Source: Ciona intestinalis
Taxonomy: Eukaryota > Chordata > Ascidiacea > Phlebobranchia > Cionidae
Direction of reading: 5' to 3'
Length of the DNA: 64,000 nucleotides
NCBI RefSeq assembly: GCF_000224145.3
Contig: NC_020170.2
Location: 5,001-69,000 of the forward strand
How positions within the stretch are numbered: position 1 is the stretch's first letter; each line of letters starts with the position of its first letter. The translations under genes were made by a program, and so were the position numbers. Of the stretch, positions 44,660-55,130 are shown piece after piece. The notes beneath the pieces were generated by a model. The model did no database searches. It was given only the letters and a program-made list of their open reading frames with translations, and had not been told where the DNA came from.

Positions 44660-46085
44660 CAGTAATATTTCGTTTTATTTACGTATATTCCTATTTATAA
44701 ATACACTTAATATTCAAAATTAACAATGATTTTAAACTGTCCTATCTTATCGTGTGTGTTTTCGAATTTGTAAAATTTCACTTGTTGTGCGGATAGCTAA
44801 ATAACTCCTCGTGTGTTTTATCATATAGTACTAATTCGTGGTATTACCCAAAAACCGTCATCTATTTTGATTTTGGAAATATTTGGCAATATGTGCTTAA
44901 GTCTTATCTTCTTACTACTCTGTTTTTGGCACAAGCCACTTCTCATAAATTATCACTAAGTGCAAATGACCAAATTTCGAATATATTTTCAAAATATAAT
45001 CTTTTTATTATATCAATATCGTATAGTTGAATAACCCCTGAGGTATAAATTAATCAATTAAAAGCAAACCTTTCAAAGTTTGACAATGAAAACATACAAA
45101 ACTACAATGTGGGGGAAGATGGGACTGTAAATTGATATATATTTACATTAGCAGTATTCTGCAACTTGTAGTTAACCTACCAAATTTAACAGGCCGTGCT
45201 AGTTTGTTTGCCATGTATAAATATATATATATAAACCTTCATATATATATATATATAAACCGATATTTTTTTTGTTGTTTTCATCTTAAATTAAAGTCAT
45301 ATTGACTCCTGCCTATTTTCTTCATGCTTAGGCTATATCTCAGTGTTTTTCTACAAAACTAAAACTAGTTTTATGAGACAAAATGAAACTGTACAATTAT
45401 TCAAGAGTGTTTTATGAAGCTATGAAACTAGTTTAATTGTTCGCACTGGCAAACTAAAAAAATCAATGGCTTTACTATGATTTAGCGAGCATTAAAAAAT
45501 GGCACCTTACTATTTCGCATTTTTTACCTGTTCAAAGTATACTGTTTCAAGTTTACATATTTTTTTAATATTTAAAAACAGTAATCAGCTTTTACGGGCG
45601 TTTTATAAAGTCGTGATAATATTGTCGAATAATTCTGTAACCTTTTTTTCCTAATAATCATAAAATGGGGGGACGTAAAAAAAATTACAAATAAGTCTCG
45701 TCTGACAAAGTGTCCCATCTAACATGTTGAAAACTATAGCAGTAGGGCTAGAAAAAGAATGTTTAGACTTAAATTTCGCACAGTATTATTTCGTGTTATT
45801 TACGTATATTCCTATTTATAAATACACTTAATATTCAAAATTAACAATGATTTCAAACTGTCCTATCTTATCCTGTGTGTTTTAGAATTTGTAAAATTTC
45901 ACTTGTTGTGCGGATAGTTAAATAACTCCTCGAGTGTTTTATTATATTTTATTAAATTGGTGTCAATTAATAAAGGAATGATAGTACTAATTCGTGGTAT
46001 TACCCAAAAACCGTCATCTTTTTTTATTTTGGAAATATTTGGCAATATGTGCTTAAGTGTCCCATCTTCCCCCATTGTACTATAT
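44660..46085 (-). repeat. Rep-C array, right arm, inverted relative to 42262-43430
   Basis: Read on the minus strand it begins near 46085 with GTACAATGGGGGAAGATGGG and passes the same subunits as the left arm, with junctions near 45720 and 45115. Then come CCTCAGGGGTTATTCAACTA and a further partial copy of the first subunit (44660-44925). TA microsatellite expansions lie at 45222-45255. Confidence 0.75.
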
Positions 46086-46894
46086 CTAATTTCACTTGTT
46101 TTTTTTAAATATACTTCAATTATTCTTTCAGGATTGTCTACTTTATTTTTTAAACAATTTATAGCACTGCAGTTACTACTATTTTCTTATTCTTCCATAT
46201 CTGTCCTTTTTATCTTAACTGTTTTAGTTACAATTTCCTTATCTTCTGGTAATTACAATCCAAACACGCAACTGTTAAATTGTACCTAATTCTGAATAAA
46301 TAATTGAAATGTTACTTACTAAGTTAAGCTAATAATTTATTTTATCAGATTTAAACTGTAAAATCTGTAATTCTAAATGTAGAAACAATAACTTTAAGAT
46401 ATTCCTGCTCGCTTTATTCCATTTAAAATACAAACACGATATAGCACGTATAATGACACAACAACGTTTTTTAAAAAATGTTTTGTCCAATGCCTTCCAA
46501 CCACATTAATATGGTAAAATACTGAAACTAATCACTGTGGAATCTCAGGTACATTTTTTACCCCTGCGTTATGGAATTATCTGTATGATCATGGTCCATG
46601 GATGCAACCTGAAGTTTACGACAGGTGGACATGCCTCATGCCGTCTGAAAAGACTGAAATGCGCATATAATATATCCCATAATAAGTTTCTTACTTATAT
46701 GAGCTCTGATGTAATCATTTTTCGCGATAAAAATAGGTTTTCCACCTTCCAAGCGGTCGTTTGAAGCTATTTACATCTTCAGAAGCGCATTACTTGTATA
46801 CCTCTTGTAATACGAATTCGCGATGTGCTTACCGAAAATCTGACATGTTACCAGCAAAGCGTATCGAAATTTTGTTATGGAAATGCATGTAGCC
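46086..46894. other. Unassigned spacer
   Basis: AT-rich sequence between repeats. A 75-codon frame at 46537-46764 (GCNLKFTTGGHASCRLKRL within it) has no family I recognise. Confidence 0.3.
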
Positions 46895-47104
46895 CACAGA
46901 AATAAAAAAAAGAGTAGAATGCGCAACTGCCAAAACCGTGATACATTCTTTTTTCTATTCACGTGACCGCCAACCTCCGTCCACATTACGGTTGGTCTCC
47001 ATTGTAAAAGATAGGCTCATAGTAGCCTTTTAAGGGGGTTTAAGCTGTTTATTTCAAAATCTACACTAACTATTCAAGTTTATTAGGTCGGTTTAGTTAT
47101 TTCG

Positions 47105-47495
47105 TGTACACATTACAGAATAATTAGGTATCCTAGGATATCCGAGGACCTAGAACACTTTATTTCGAATCTAGAATTTCGAATCTAGAATTCCGAGTCT
47201 AGAATTTCGATTCTTTTTTTATTTATAAGAAAAAACGTATAAAGCCAAAACGGCCAAGCCGAAACGTGTAGCGACCTTTGAAAAAACGCCGCGAAACGGT
47301 TTCACTCGGAAGTCCCACAAACACAAGAAAAGAATTTTTTTTTAATTATTTAATTTTAAAAAGTTGTTATTTTAGTGTTTAGTCCAAGAGATGATGTATG
47401 ATGACGTCATTAAACAGAATACCGAATTTCGTAATTGGATTTGAATACAAAAGAATTCGAGTGTCACGGATTCGAAATTCTGTAATGTGCATCCC
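47105..47495. mobile_element. Small MITE nested in Rep-D copy 3
   Basis: The ends GTACACATTACAGAAT and ATTCTGTAATGTGCATCCC are inverted. Internal 14-bp tandem units TCTAGAATTTCGAA occur at 47165-47215, with an inverted relative TTCGAAATTCTG near the right end. The GCATCCCT-type end again resembles hAT-like short elements. Confidence 0.6.
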
Positions 47496-47720
47496 TTACA
47501 GTATCTTTCTTGTTTAAGAAATTTAATTAAAAACCTCGGTTTGTTAAAAATTTGTATAAATTAGAAAATAGTTGTTCTACCCTATAACTTTAAATTAGGT
47601 CAAAAAACTAAGAAAAACTACATAAAACGACCTCGATTCTATTGATTACAATAGTAAACGGGAACGACTTGCGAAGAAAGAGAGTATATCGCCTCTCGCC
47701 TTGCCGACATTGGAGGTGCC

Positions 47721-49698
47721 CATGGCTCCCTTTATAACATGTATACATTTTGTATAATAAAATGCTTGTTATATGCAAGATATAATAAGAGTTCATGTGT
47801 ATGGCTTGTTATGTGACAGGTTGTGCAAGTGGGTATGATGCAGATGATAAAACATCAATTTATTGTTTACCACATCCTGACATGTAACTAATAGAGATTG
47901 AGATGGCTGCAGTTCATTTCAAAAAACAACATGTTTTGTGTCCCTAAAAGTTCGATTCCAACGGATTAAACAAATATTCCTTCCCTGCTGCCATAATTTC
48001 ATTTGTAATTTTGTCGTCATACAGTCCAGGAAGATATATATATACACTATCCAGACATCCAGTGTACCTTTATTTACCATCAAAGTTTCAAAGTACTTCC
48101 ATCATGAATGTTTTCACCTTGGCTTTATAAAATAGCAGATGGCAGTTTATTATCCTGTTAATTTCATGGCAAGCAAATAGCCATACATGCAAAGTTCTCA
48201 CTGACTACATAAATTCAAATGCCACAGTTTATTTAGTTGGTAAGCTTGTATATTCATGTGGGACACTTGTCAGGTCATTTGCTCTTTTGATTATTTTTCA
48301 TCTTCAAGAGCGTCATATGAAAAACTGAGGATCATAACAAAACATTACAAAAACACTAACCAGATTTTTTTCAAATTTAAAAACACCGATGACCTACATA
48401 CACAAGTGAAACATGCAATAGCTTACATTATAATCAAGGCAAAGAAATGTGATTGTCCAGCTGAGAAATGGATATGTCCAGCTGGCGTATAATGGATATG
48501 TCCAGCTGGCGTATAATGTGTATGCCCCTTGATTGTTTCCTGTAACCGGGCCCTGTATAACAATGCTTGCATTTATCAACAATGCTGAGAGACTGATCAT
48601 GCTGTGACGATGCGGAGAAACTTTGCTTTGCTGCATAATGTTTTTTCTCTTGTACAGTATATTTTTTTTATCATGTGTTATGCTTCTTCTTGCTTTTAGA
48701 GTTCTCGCCATTTGTATACACCCTTCCTGTAGTGCTGTATGGGCAGGCAGTCGGTCCAGGTAATGCTTGCTGTTCTTACTGTTATCTGTATCGTGATGTC
48801 GATGTCATTTTGTCGAATAAACCGAGCAGTTACCTAAACTTGCTATAGAGTCGACTACTGTTATGTTGGAGTCGGATTTCTGTTGAGCATGGTGCGAGTT
48901 ATGCAATCTGTACGCCAATGCAGCAAGAACGCACCAAAGCGTTTTTATGACTATTTGCTGCTTATTCTTTACCACACCACCAATTGTTTTAGCCATAATA
49001 TTGAAATACATTTGGGGGGCCACAGATTCTGATCAAGATGATTCCAGTGTGAATGAATGAATGAATGAATGAATGAAACTTACTTTATCCTCGCGTGGCT
49101 GCAAAACGACAGTCGCCAGTGTGTACGTTAGCGGAAGAGTTTTAATATTTTTCAACGTGTAAGTGACCATTACAGTTTAAGAATGAATAATACTTACTGT
49201 CACATACTCAGCAACACATTTAAATAGATGGTGTAAGTACTTAAGAACCTGCCAAATAGATCCATAAAAAACGTTTATTCTTGAGTGGTTTGTAACTTTG
49301 TACATTTTAAGATCTTTTTGAATTTTGTAGTTTTGAAACAAGGTGCAGCAGCAGAGCATGAAATAGCTCCTGGAGATAGACCTTACTGAATCAAAGATCC
49401 TTATGATACCTCATGGGTGCGATTGTAAAATCTTACACCAGTGAACATTCGTTACTTAAACACATCTATAAATAACCAACTGTCTACTTTATACACATAT
49501 TACGCATAAACTAAATAATAAATTAAACATTCATACTGTACTAACTGCTAAAAGTCCAAGCAAACACTATCTAATGTGATACTTCGTCAAATAACTTATC
49601 AAAACTGTCTACAAATCGTACAAGCGCTACAAAACCATCCGCCTCCAGTATCGAGAGAAGCGCCGACGGTGTCCAGGTCTGTCATAGAGGGCGCCATG
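47721..49698 (+). mobile_element. P-like DNA transposon remnant with THAP-type coding sequence
   Basis: The ends CATGGCTCCCTTTATAACA and TGTCATAGAGGGCGCCATG are inverted. The flanks GAGGTGCC (47713-47720) and AAGATGCC (49699-49706) agree at 6 of 8 positions. Both match the interrupted Rep-D sequence, so this is an insertion. P elements start CATG, duplicate 8 bp and encode an N-terminal THAP zinc finger. At 47801 a frame reads MACYVTGCASGYDADDKT (C-x4-C) and continues to YCLPHPDM before a GT donor-like site. From about 47897 RLRWLQFISKNNMFCVPKSS follows. Later blocks are not clearly coding, and at 2.0 kb it is shorter than a full P element, so it is a degraded or internally deleted copy. A SINE tail fragment lies at 49045-49125. 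Confidence 0.7.
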
Positions 49699-49789
49699 AA
49701 GATGCCCATTCTATTCTTTTTTAATTCTGTGGTACAAATGCATATTTCTTTGTAATGACCGAAAATAGATAATAACCATTAATAACTTT

Positions 49790-50090
49790 TTTATTTTTGA
49801 ACAAATTGAATATTGTTACACTGTTTTTCGCACAAGCCACTTCTTATAAATTATCTCCAAGTGACTGAATTTCAAATATATATTATTTAATTATTTTATT
49901 TCATCAGTGTCTTGTACATTATTAACCCTTGAGGTATAAATTATTGAACTTAAAGCAAACGTTTCAAAGTTTGGCAATGGAAGCCTACAAAACTACAATG
50001 CGGGATAAGATGGACATACAAGTTTAAATATATTTACATTAACAGTATTCTGCAACTTGTAGTTACCGATTTTTTGTCAGTTTTAAAACA
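49790..50090 (-). repeat. Rep-C relic
   Basis: CGCACAAGCCACTTCTTATA, CCTTGAGGTATAAATTATTG and AACTACAATGCGGGATAAGA follow the order of 44930-45190 with much divergence. Confidence 0.6.
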
Positions 50091-50148
50091 AAAAGCTAAC
50101 AAGCCTATTATACTAAATATACTAAATATTGACCATTGTTACAACAAT

Positions 50149-51818
50149 AATGTTTACACGACGGTTTAAGTCGGATTCGAATCCGACTCGTCGATCCGGT
50201 ATTCTCGTTTTCGGCAAAGAGAAAAAGGCGAGTCGGATTGAAGCCGACCAATCCTCGATTCGCTCAGACTAGTGGTTTACGGGTCGGATTTAGCGATTGA
50301 GTTGGATCGAACAAGCGCAAATGTTGGTGTTTAGGACTTGTTATACAGTTAAAATAGTGTTTGTGCACGGAGTATGATAGTAGCAGTGTACGTGTACATC
50401 TGGCAACAAACTCCCGTGAATTAACATGACAAATTAACGCCAATGCAAGAACGCGCCATTAAAAATTGTTATGCAAGTCGTCTAGACATAATAAAAATGT
50501 TTACCTGAAAAATGCAGATTTCGCTCGTTGAAATAGGTGAAAACCGGATTTTTATAGACTGCAAGCAAAACCTGTGCTACTAAAGAATTCTTCCTATCCA
50601 CTGCGTATTGCCTAATCTGTAACGATTCCCAAATAGTACCACAAAATTGTGGGGAGCATTCTTCACTAGTACTGCAATTTTGATACTCTAGAGGGCATAG
50701 ACCACTATAACATAAGCTTATTGACCATCATTATTTACAAGGGTAGTTGCTTGTACTTGTACCAGACAAGTAACACAATAATCAGATACAATTATAGAAG
50801 CTTATAGTCAAAATAATTTCCATTATGAAATATATATATTATCTTGGAGCATTAATTGTTTAACACATTTGGCAGCAAAAAGAACAACAAAGGGTATGCA
50901 TTAAATTCAAAATGGTTAAGTAATCGAAGTGATGAAAGATTAAAGAATGCAAATGCACAAAAGGTTAGTACACATGGGAGGACTTTTAGTGCCTTTGTTA
51001 AAACTAAAACTTACATTTATGTTTCAGAAAGCATCGACCCCGAGGAAAAAAGATCTTGTAAAATAGAAAAATGAAGTTTTTATTTTATTAGGATCGATTA
51101 TGACACAAACACTTGCTGCTCCATTTAATAATGCCAAAGTTTTATTTGCACTTCTTTCAAAAATTGGCATAAAAACAGTGGTTGTGATGTAAAAGCCATT
51201 GTGACTTCTTTGTCAGAGTGTATTTGGTTGTCTGTATGAAGTATATGGTATAATACTCAAACTTTTATGTCTGAAACTTCTTATTTGTGCAGGTTAACGT
51301 GTTGATTTACTGTTTTGTATATTTTGCTTTAATTTAAACAAATAAAACCATTCATTCACATATGTCATACTTGTTAGTTGTTACAGCATAGAACAAAACT
51401 TAGCAGACTTGTGTGGAACTCAGCTCGCAGAAACCCAATGTTTTAGTATGTATGAGAAGATTATCATTGTCTGAATTAATAGCAACAACCCATCTGAAGT
51501 GTTTGCAGCACATAAATAACAGAACTTCAGCACATAAATAACGGAATTTTAGTTAAACCAGTTCAGTAGATTTAAATAATCCACAAATGCACTTAAAGTC
51601 TGCTTTTTGTTATATTTTAAGCTGTACTGTTAACATATTGCGGTAATGAAGTTTATTTAAACTGGCGACTTCATACGCTTAGGTCCCCGTTTAAGCTTTA
51701 ATCCGATTGAAATAAGCCATGCAAATATGACGTTTTAGCGGATCGAATTTGAAATGCGTGTGACGTCATCTCGAGTCGGATTAAATTCAAATCCAATCGG
51801 CTCATGTTAACAGGGTAA
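50149..51818 (-). mobile_element. Rep-B, long form
   Basis: The left end TGTTTACACGACGG and the right end TCATGTTAACAGGGTAAA are inverted. The ends and subterminal blocks match, in reverse, the 665-bp copy at 10036-10700. The extra kilobase (about 50340-51270) is absent from the short form and includes an exon-like frame at 50859-51100. No transposase recognised. Confidence 0.75.
50859..51114 (+). other. Exon-like coding fragment inside Rep-B
   Basis: A frame reads FNTFGSKKNNKGYALNSKW, then SNRSDERLKNANAQK up to a GTTAGT donor-like site at 50964. A TTTATGTTTCAG acceptor-like site ends near 51026, and KASTPRKKDLVK and a stop follow. If spliced, it would be the end of a small basic protein. 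It is in phase across the proposed intron but matches no family I know. It may be a captured host 3' exon pair or a chance frame. Confidence 0.3.
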
Positions 51819-53413
51819 ATGTCTTGCATTGTTAAGCTTAGTTAATAGCCCACATAACAGCTTATCACTACAACTTTTTTTTCTATTTTACTAAGTTTAA
51901 GCGTATTTGTAACATCTTTATGGAATATATTGCTGTGCTGCAATTTGAACTTTTTGTTACGTCACATGTCTTATTACAACATAAATATTAATTATGACGC
52001 TTCATAACGAACAATCGGGAGGAATGTACCCACTGCCCAACGAACCGCGAGATCGAAACATCGTGTATATGAGCGTCACAAATTTACGCTGTGTGCCGGC
52101 GTAGGAAATAATGGGAGACTCATTCTGAAACTGTTACTTGAACTGACGTCATCACTGCAGACACATAAGCTTGATTATTCACTTCAAGCAGGCATGGTTA
52201 GTTCAAATTGTGTCCTAGAATGAGAGTCTTTTTCCACGGTATTTGATTCGCGACCACATGACATTAATTTTACTAAAGACACCGGAGCGGCTGCCAAATA
52301 ATAATAACAAAAGCAGTTATCGACTGAGTTTTAACTATGATAGTGTGTTTTCGAATTTGTAAAATTTCACTTGTTTTGCGAATCGGTAAAAAACTCCTCG
52401 TGTGTTTTATTATATATTTTTGAATTGTTGTCAATTAATAGAGACAGATAGTAATAATTCGTGGCATCACATAAAATACGCCATGTGTTTTAATTTTGAA
52501 AATAAAATAGGGGCTTAAGTGTCCTCTTTCTGCTCTTTCCCTACTGTTACTCTAGTACTCATGTCGGTGTTGAATATTGAAACAATGTGCATCAAATCAT
52601 GGTGATATTAAATGTATACAAGCGGTATTAAAAAAGCAAAAGTCGCCTCTTCAAGCACCAAACAAATGTCATCTTCCTTATATTTTTATATCTAGGTGAG
52701 CGACGAACGACGTTCGCATTCAAAGTCATTCAACGATTTCCGCTCATGAATTCCAAAGGCGGATGATAAACTTATGCACCTGTTGAACAATTATAACGCG
52801 CAACAGGTGTGTTTGTGATGTCAACAATATTCGTTCAAAGTTTAATGTGGCGATCGAGGCACAAGACTCTCAAAATCGGTACAAAATGGAAAAACAAAGT
52901 TCGCAACTTATCTACAACTGCGTATATTTTGTATTTAAAAGAAAAAATAATTACAGACACCAACGCAGTTAACCGAGCCCACCTAGGTTGATGCGGTGTT
53001 CCGTAAAGCGCGGGTCAGCAGTTTTCGCATTAGCCACAAATACATCGTGGGCCATTAAGTGCTCCCCCTGTAATCGGATATCTCAACGATGGCTTAAACG
53101 ACCAAACGCAACATAAATGCGTTTGCCTTGCAATTTCTATTCATGATTATCGCCATTTTAAGCTGAAACAAGCAATTACATTTTTTTAATACACACATTG
53201 TACTTGCATGCATTGGGTTTAATGAATATTACATGCCTTAATATCACAAACTTGTGTTAACATTGTGTTTGCTCTGACATAAGAATATAACAAAAGAAAA
53301 TTGTCAACAAGACACAACAGTATTTATTCGAACAGACATATCCCAACAAAACTCAAAAATCAAGATGATGTGGATAAAGCTTTCCATAACATCAAGGTGG
53401 TTTAGGTCTTAGA
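51819..53413. other. Barx 3' flank
   Basis: About 1.6 kb. A Rep-C relic lies at 52340-52560 (GTAAAATTTCACTTGTTTTG; GGGGCTTAAGTGTCC). The rest has no recognised gene or repeat. Confidence 0.4.
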
Positions 53414-55130
53414 TTATTCTGTTCGTATTTTGCGCGGTCGACCTTTAGGTTTCGTCGGGGGCTCTTTTCCACCACCCTGCAATACCTGCGAAGAAATGGA
53501 TATTATACATAGGTACTAATTGTGGAGCATTTTAAAATTTATGGTATTCGTAAACAGTGTATTAGCAGCATTTATGCTATGTTAAAGAGCATATACTGTA
53601 CCAGTATACTACTTCTATGCATTGATGAGTTAACTGTTAATCTCTAGTTTTATTCTTTGTGGGTGAGGTCCTTGTCAGGAATTTAGGCAAGATTTGGCCC
53701 ATTTCGCTAGCACCCGTAAAGCCCATTAAGTACTTTATTCGGTTACGATGCAAGCACCTGAACTACTGAGCCATGGCGTCAGACATAATAAAAAATAATC
53801 TCTAGTTTAGCAAATACTGGTGATAGTTTGGGCGGAATTCGATGATCAATAACATATCTGCAAGTTTCACCGACCTGTTTCTTCCATTTCATTCGACGGT
53901 TTTGATACCAAGTCTTTACTTGCAACTGACTTAGTCCTAAGAGTTCGGCCAACTCAACCCGATCTGGGGTGGAAAGATATTGTTGTCGTTCGAAGCGCTT
54001 CTCCAGTCCCATCATCTGAAACAGTATATCAAATCATAACGAGAACGGTTTTATTCTCAATACTGTGGGGTGTATATGTTCATTATTCGGCTCGTATAGG
54101 CCTACTCACTTCTATCAAGTATTACCTGTAATTCAGTAAAAACTGTTCGGCTTCTTCTACATTTCTTGCTTTTTACAATTGGTCCTGGAGATGTAACAGA
54201 ATCGGAGGTTGCAGTTCCCCCAATACGACTCCGAAGGTAAGCGGGGAGTTGGATGAGAGGTTTCTTTTGAAGTTTCTTCTGGTGGAAGTCATGTGATGAT
54301 CCCTTTGGTGACGATTGTTCGTGATATGCTACATACTCACATGATGATGATAAAGATACGGGTGATGGTGTGTTGGGCGGTTTACTGTCACAATCACTCT
54401 GTGCCGATTCATCACCATCCGTTCTTTTTTGTTTAACATCGTGACAGACAGAGTTTGGTCGATTCATTTTTGTCGTCGTATCATCTCGTATCGCTGAATA
54501 CGACATCGCATTTGTTTCCGGTGCAAACATTAGAAGTGGCAATGCAGGTAGCCGTATAGTTCCCGGTCTAATGTTGTAAACATAGCTGAGATCAACGTAA
54601 GGTAGAGTTGACTGGAGCGTTGGTGGATGTATCCAACCTTCATGTTGAGCGTTTAAGTGAAGTGAGGAATAGCTGTTGTCCCGACATCGATTATCAATTC
54701 CTAAGTCAGTTCTTTTTGGCGGTTTACAGTCGTTGGACAGAACCAAACGCTGTCCTGTATAATGAGGTACATCGAAATGGTTGGGCGGTATGCATGTTGA
54801 CTCCTGGTTGGAAAATGGCGGCGTGGCTTCTCGGTGGGAGTGTGTATAGAAACCTGTACTGTGGAACATGTCTTTAAATTCTTCATCGAGTTCTAAACTA
54901 TATTTTCTGTATGTGTTTTCAACCCTGCAACGTTTTTGATAATCACAATCAGAACAGCGTAAATTGTTTTTTAAATTATTATTGTGTTTGGCCTCGATCT
55001 TCCTCTTCGATGAAGACGAATTATCTTCACCTAGAATGTCTCGGATTAAAAAAGATGTTCTCCTTTTTGTCGGTGTTGGAATATCACGTTGAGGAAGAGA
55101 ACCTGTTAGCGCATTAACAGTGACCAACAT
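53414..55130 (-). CDS. Barx: Barx homeobox transcription factor
   Basis: Three exons on the minus strand, 55130-54126, 54015-53875 and 53485-53414, give 405 residues with all junctions in phase 0. BARX proteins are nuclear homeodomain regulators of mesenchymal, muscle and neural differentiation. Landmarks: an Eh1-like repressor motif, [14 protein letters not shown], near 23-36; a long Ser/Pro-rich region; the homeodomain 324-383 ([11 protein letters not shown] then [39 protein letters not shown]) with W48 and N51 present; and the BARX-specific tail [19 protein letters not shown], almost identical to vertebrate BARX. An intron splits the homeodomain after TELQ, and a second follows KWKKQ. The protein ends soon after the PTKPKGRP motif, earlier than in vertebrates. 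The donor CAG/GTCGGT at exon 2 is unusual; without splicing the frame would run on about 23 codons. Confidence 0.94.
53657..53778 (-). mobile_element. Second-type SINE fragment in Barx intron 2
   Basis: GTGGGTGAGGTCCTTGTCAG and CACCCGTAAAGCCCATTAAG match 13150-13230; the reversed head is GAACTACTGAGCCATGGCG. It lies inside the intron between exons 2 and 3. Confidence 0.65.

Larger units (their letters stand above)
46895..49731 (-). mobile_element. Rep-D copy 3, expanded by two nested insertions
   Basis: The left end CACAGAAATAAAAAAAAGAG and the right end TTCTATTCTTTTTTAATTCTG with GTG frame an inverted Rep-D copy. Between them lie a smaller MITE at about 47105-47495 and a P-like element at 47721-49698. 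Without them the copy would be about 470 bp, close to copies 1 and 2. Confidence 0.75.

Noticed and set aside
53779-54015. Barx exon 2 read on without splicing to a stop at 53779
   Set aside because: The BARX-specific tail [17 protein letters not shown] follows a good acceptor at 53485 in the right phase, so the spliced form is far more likely.
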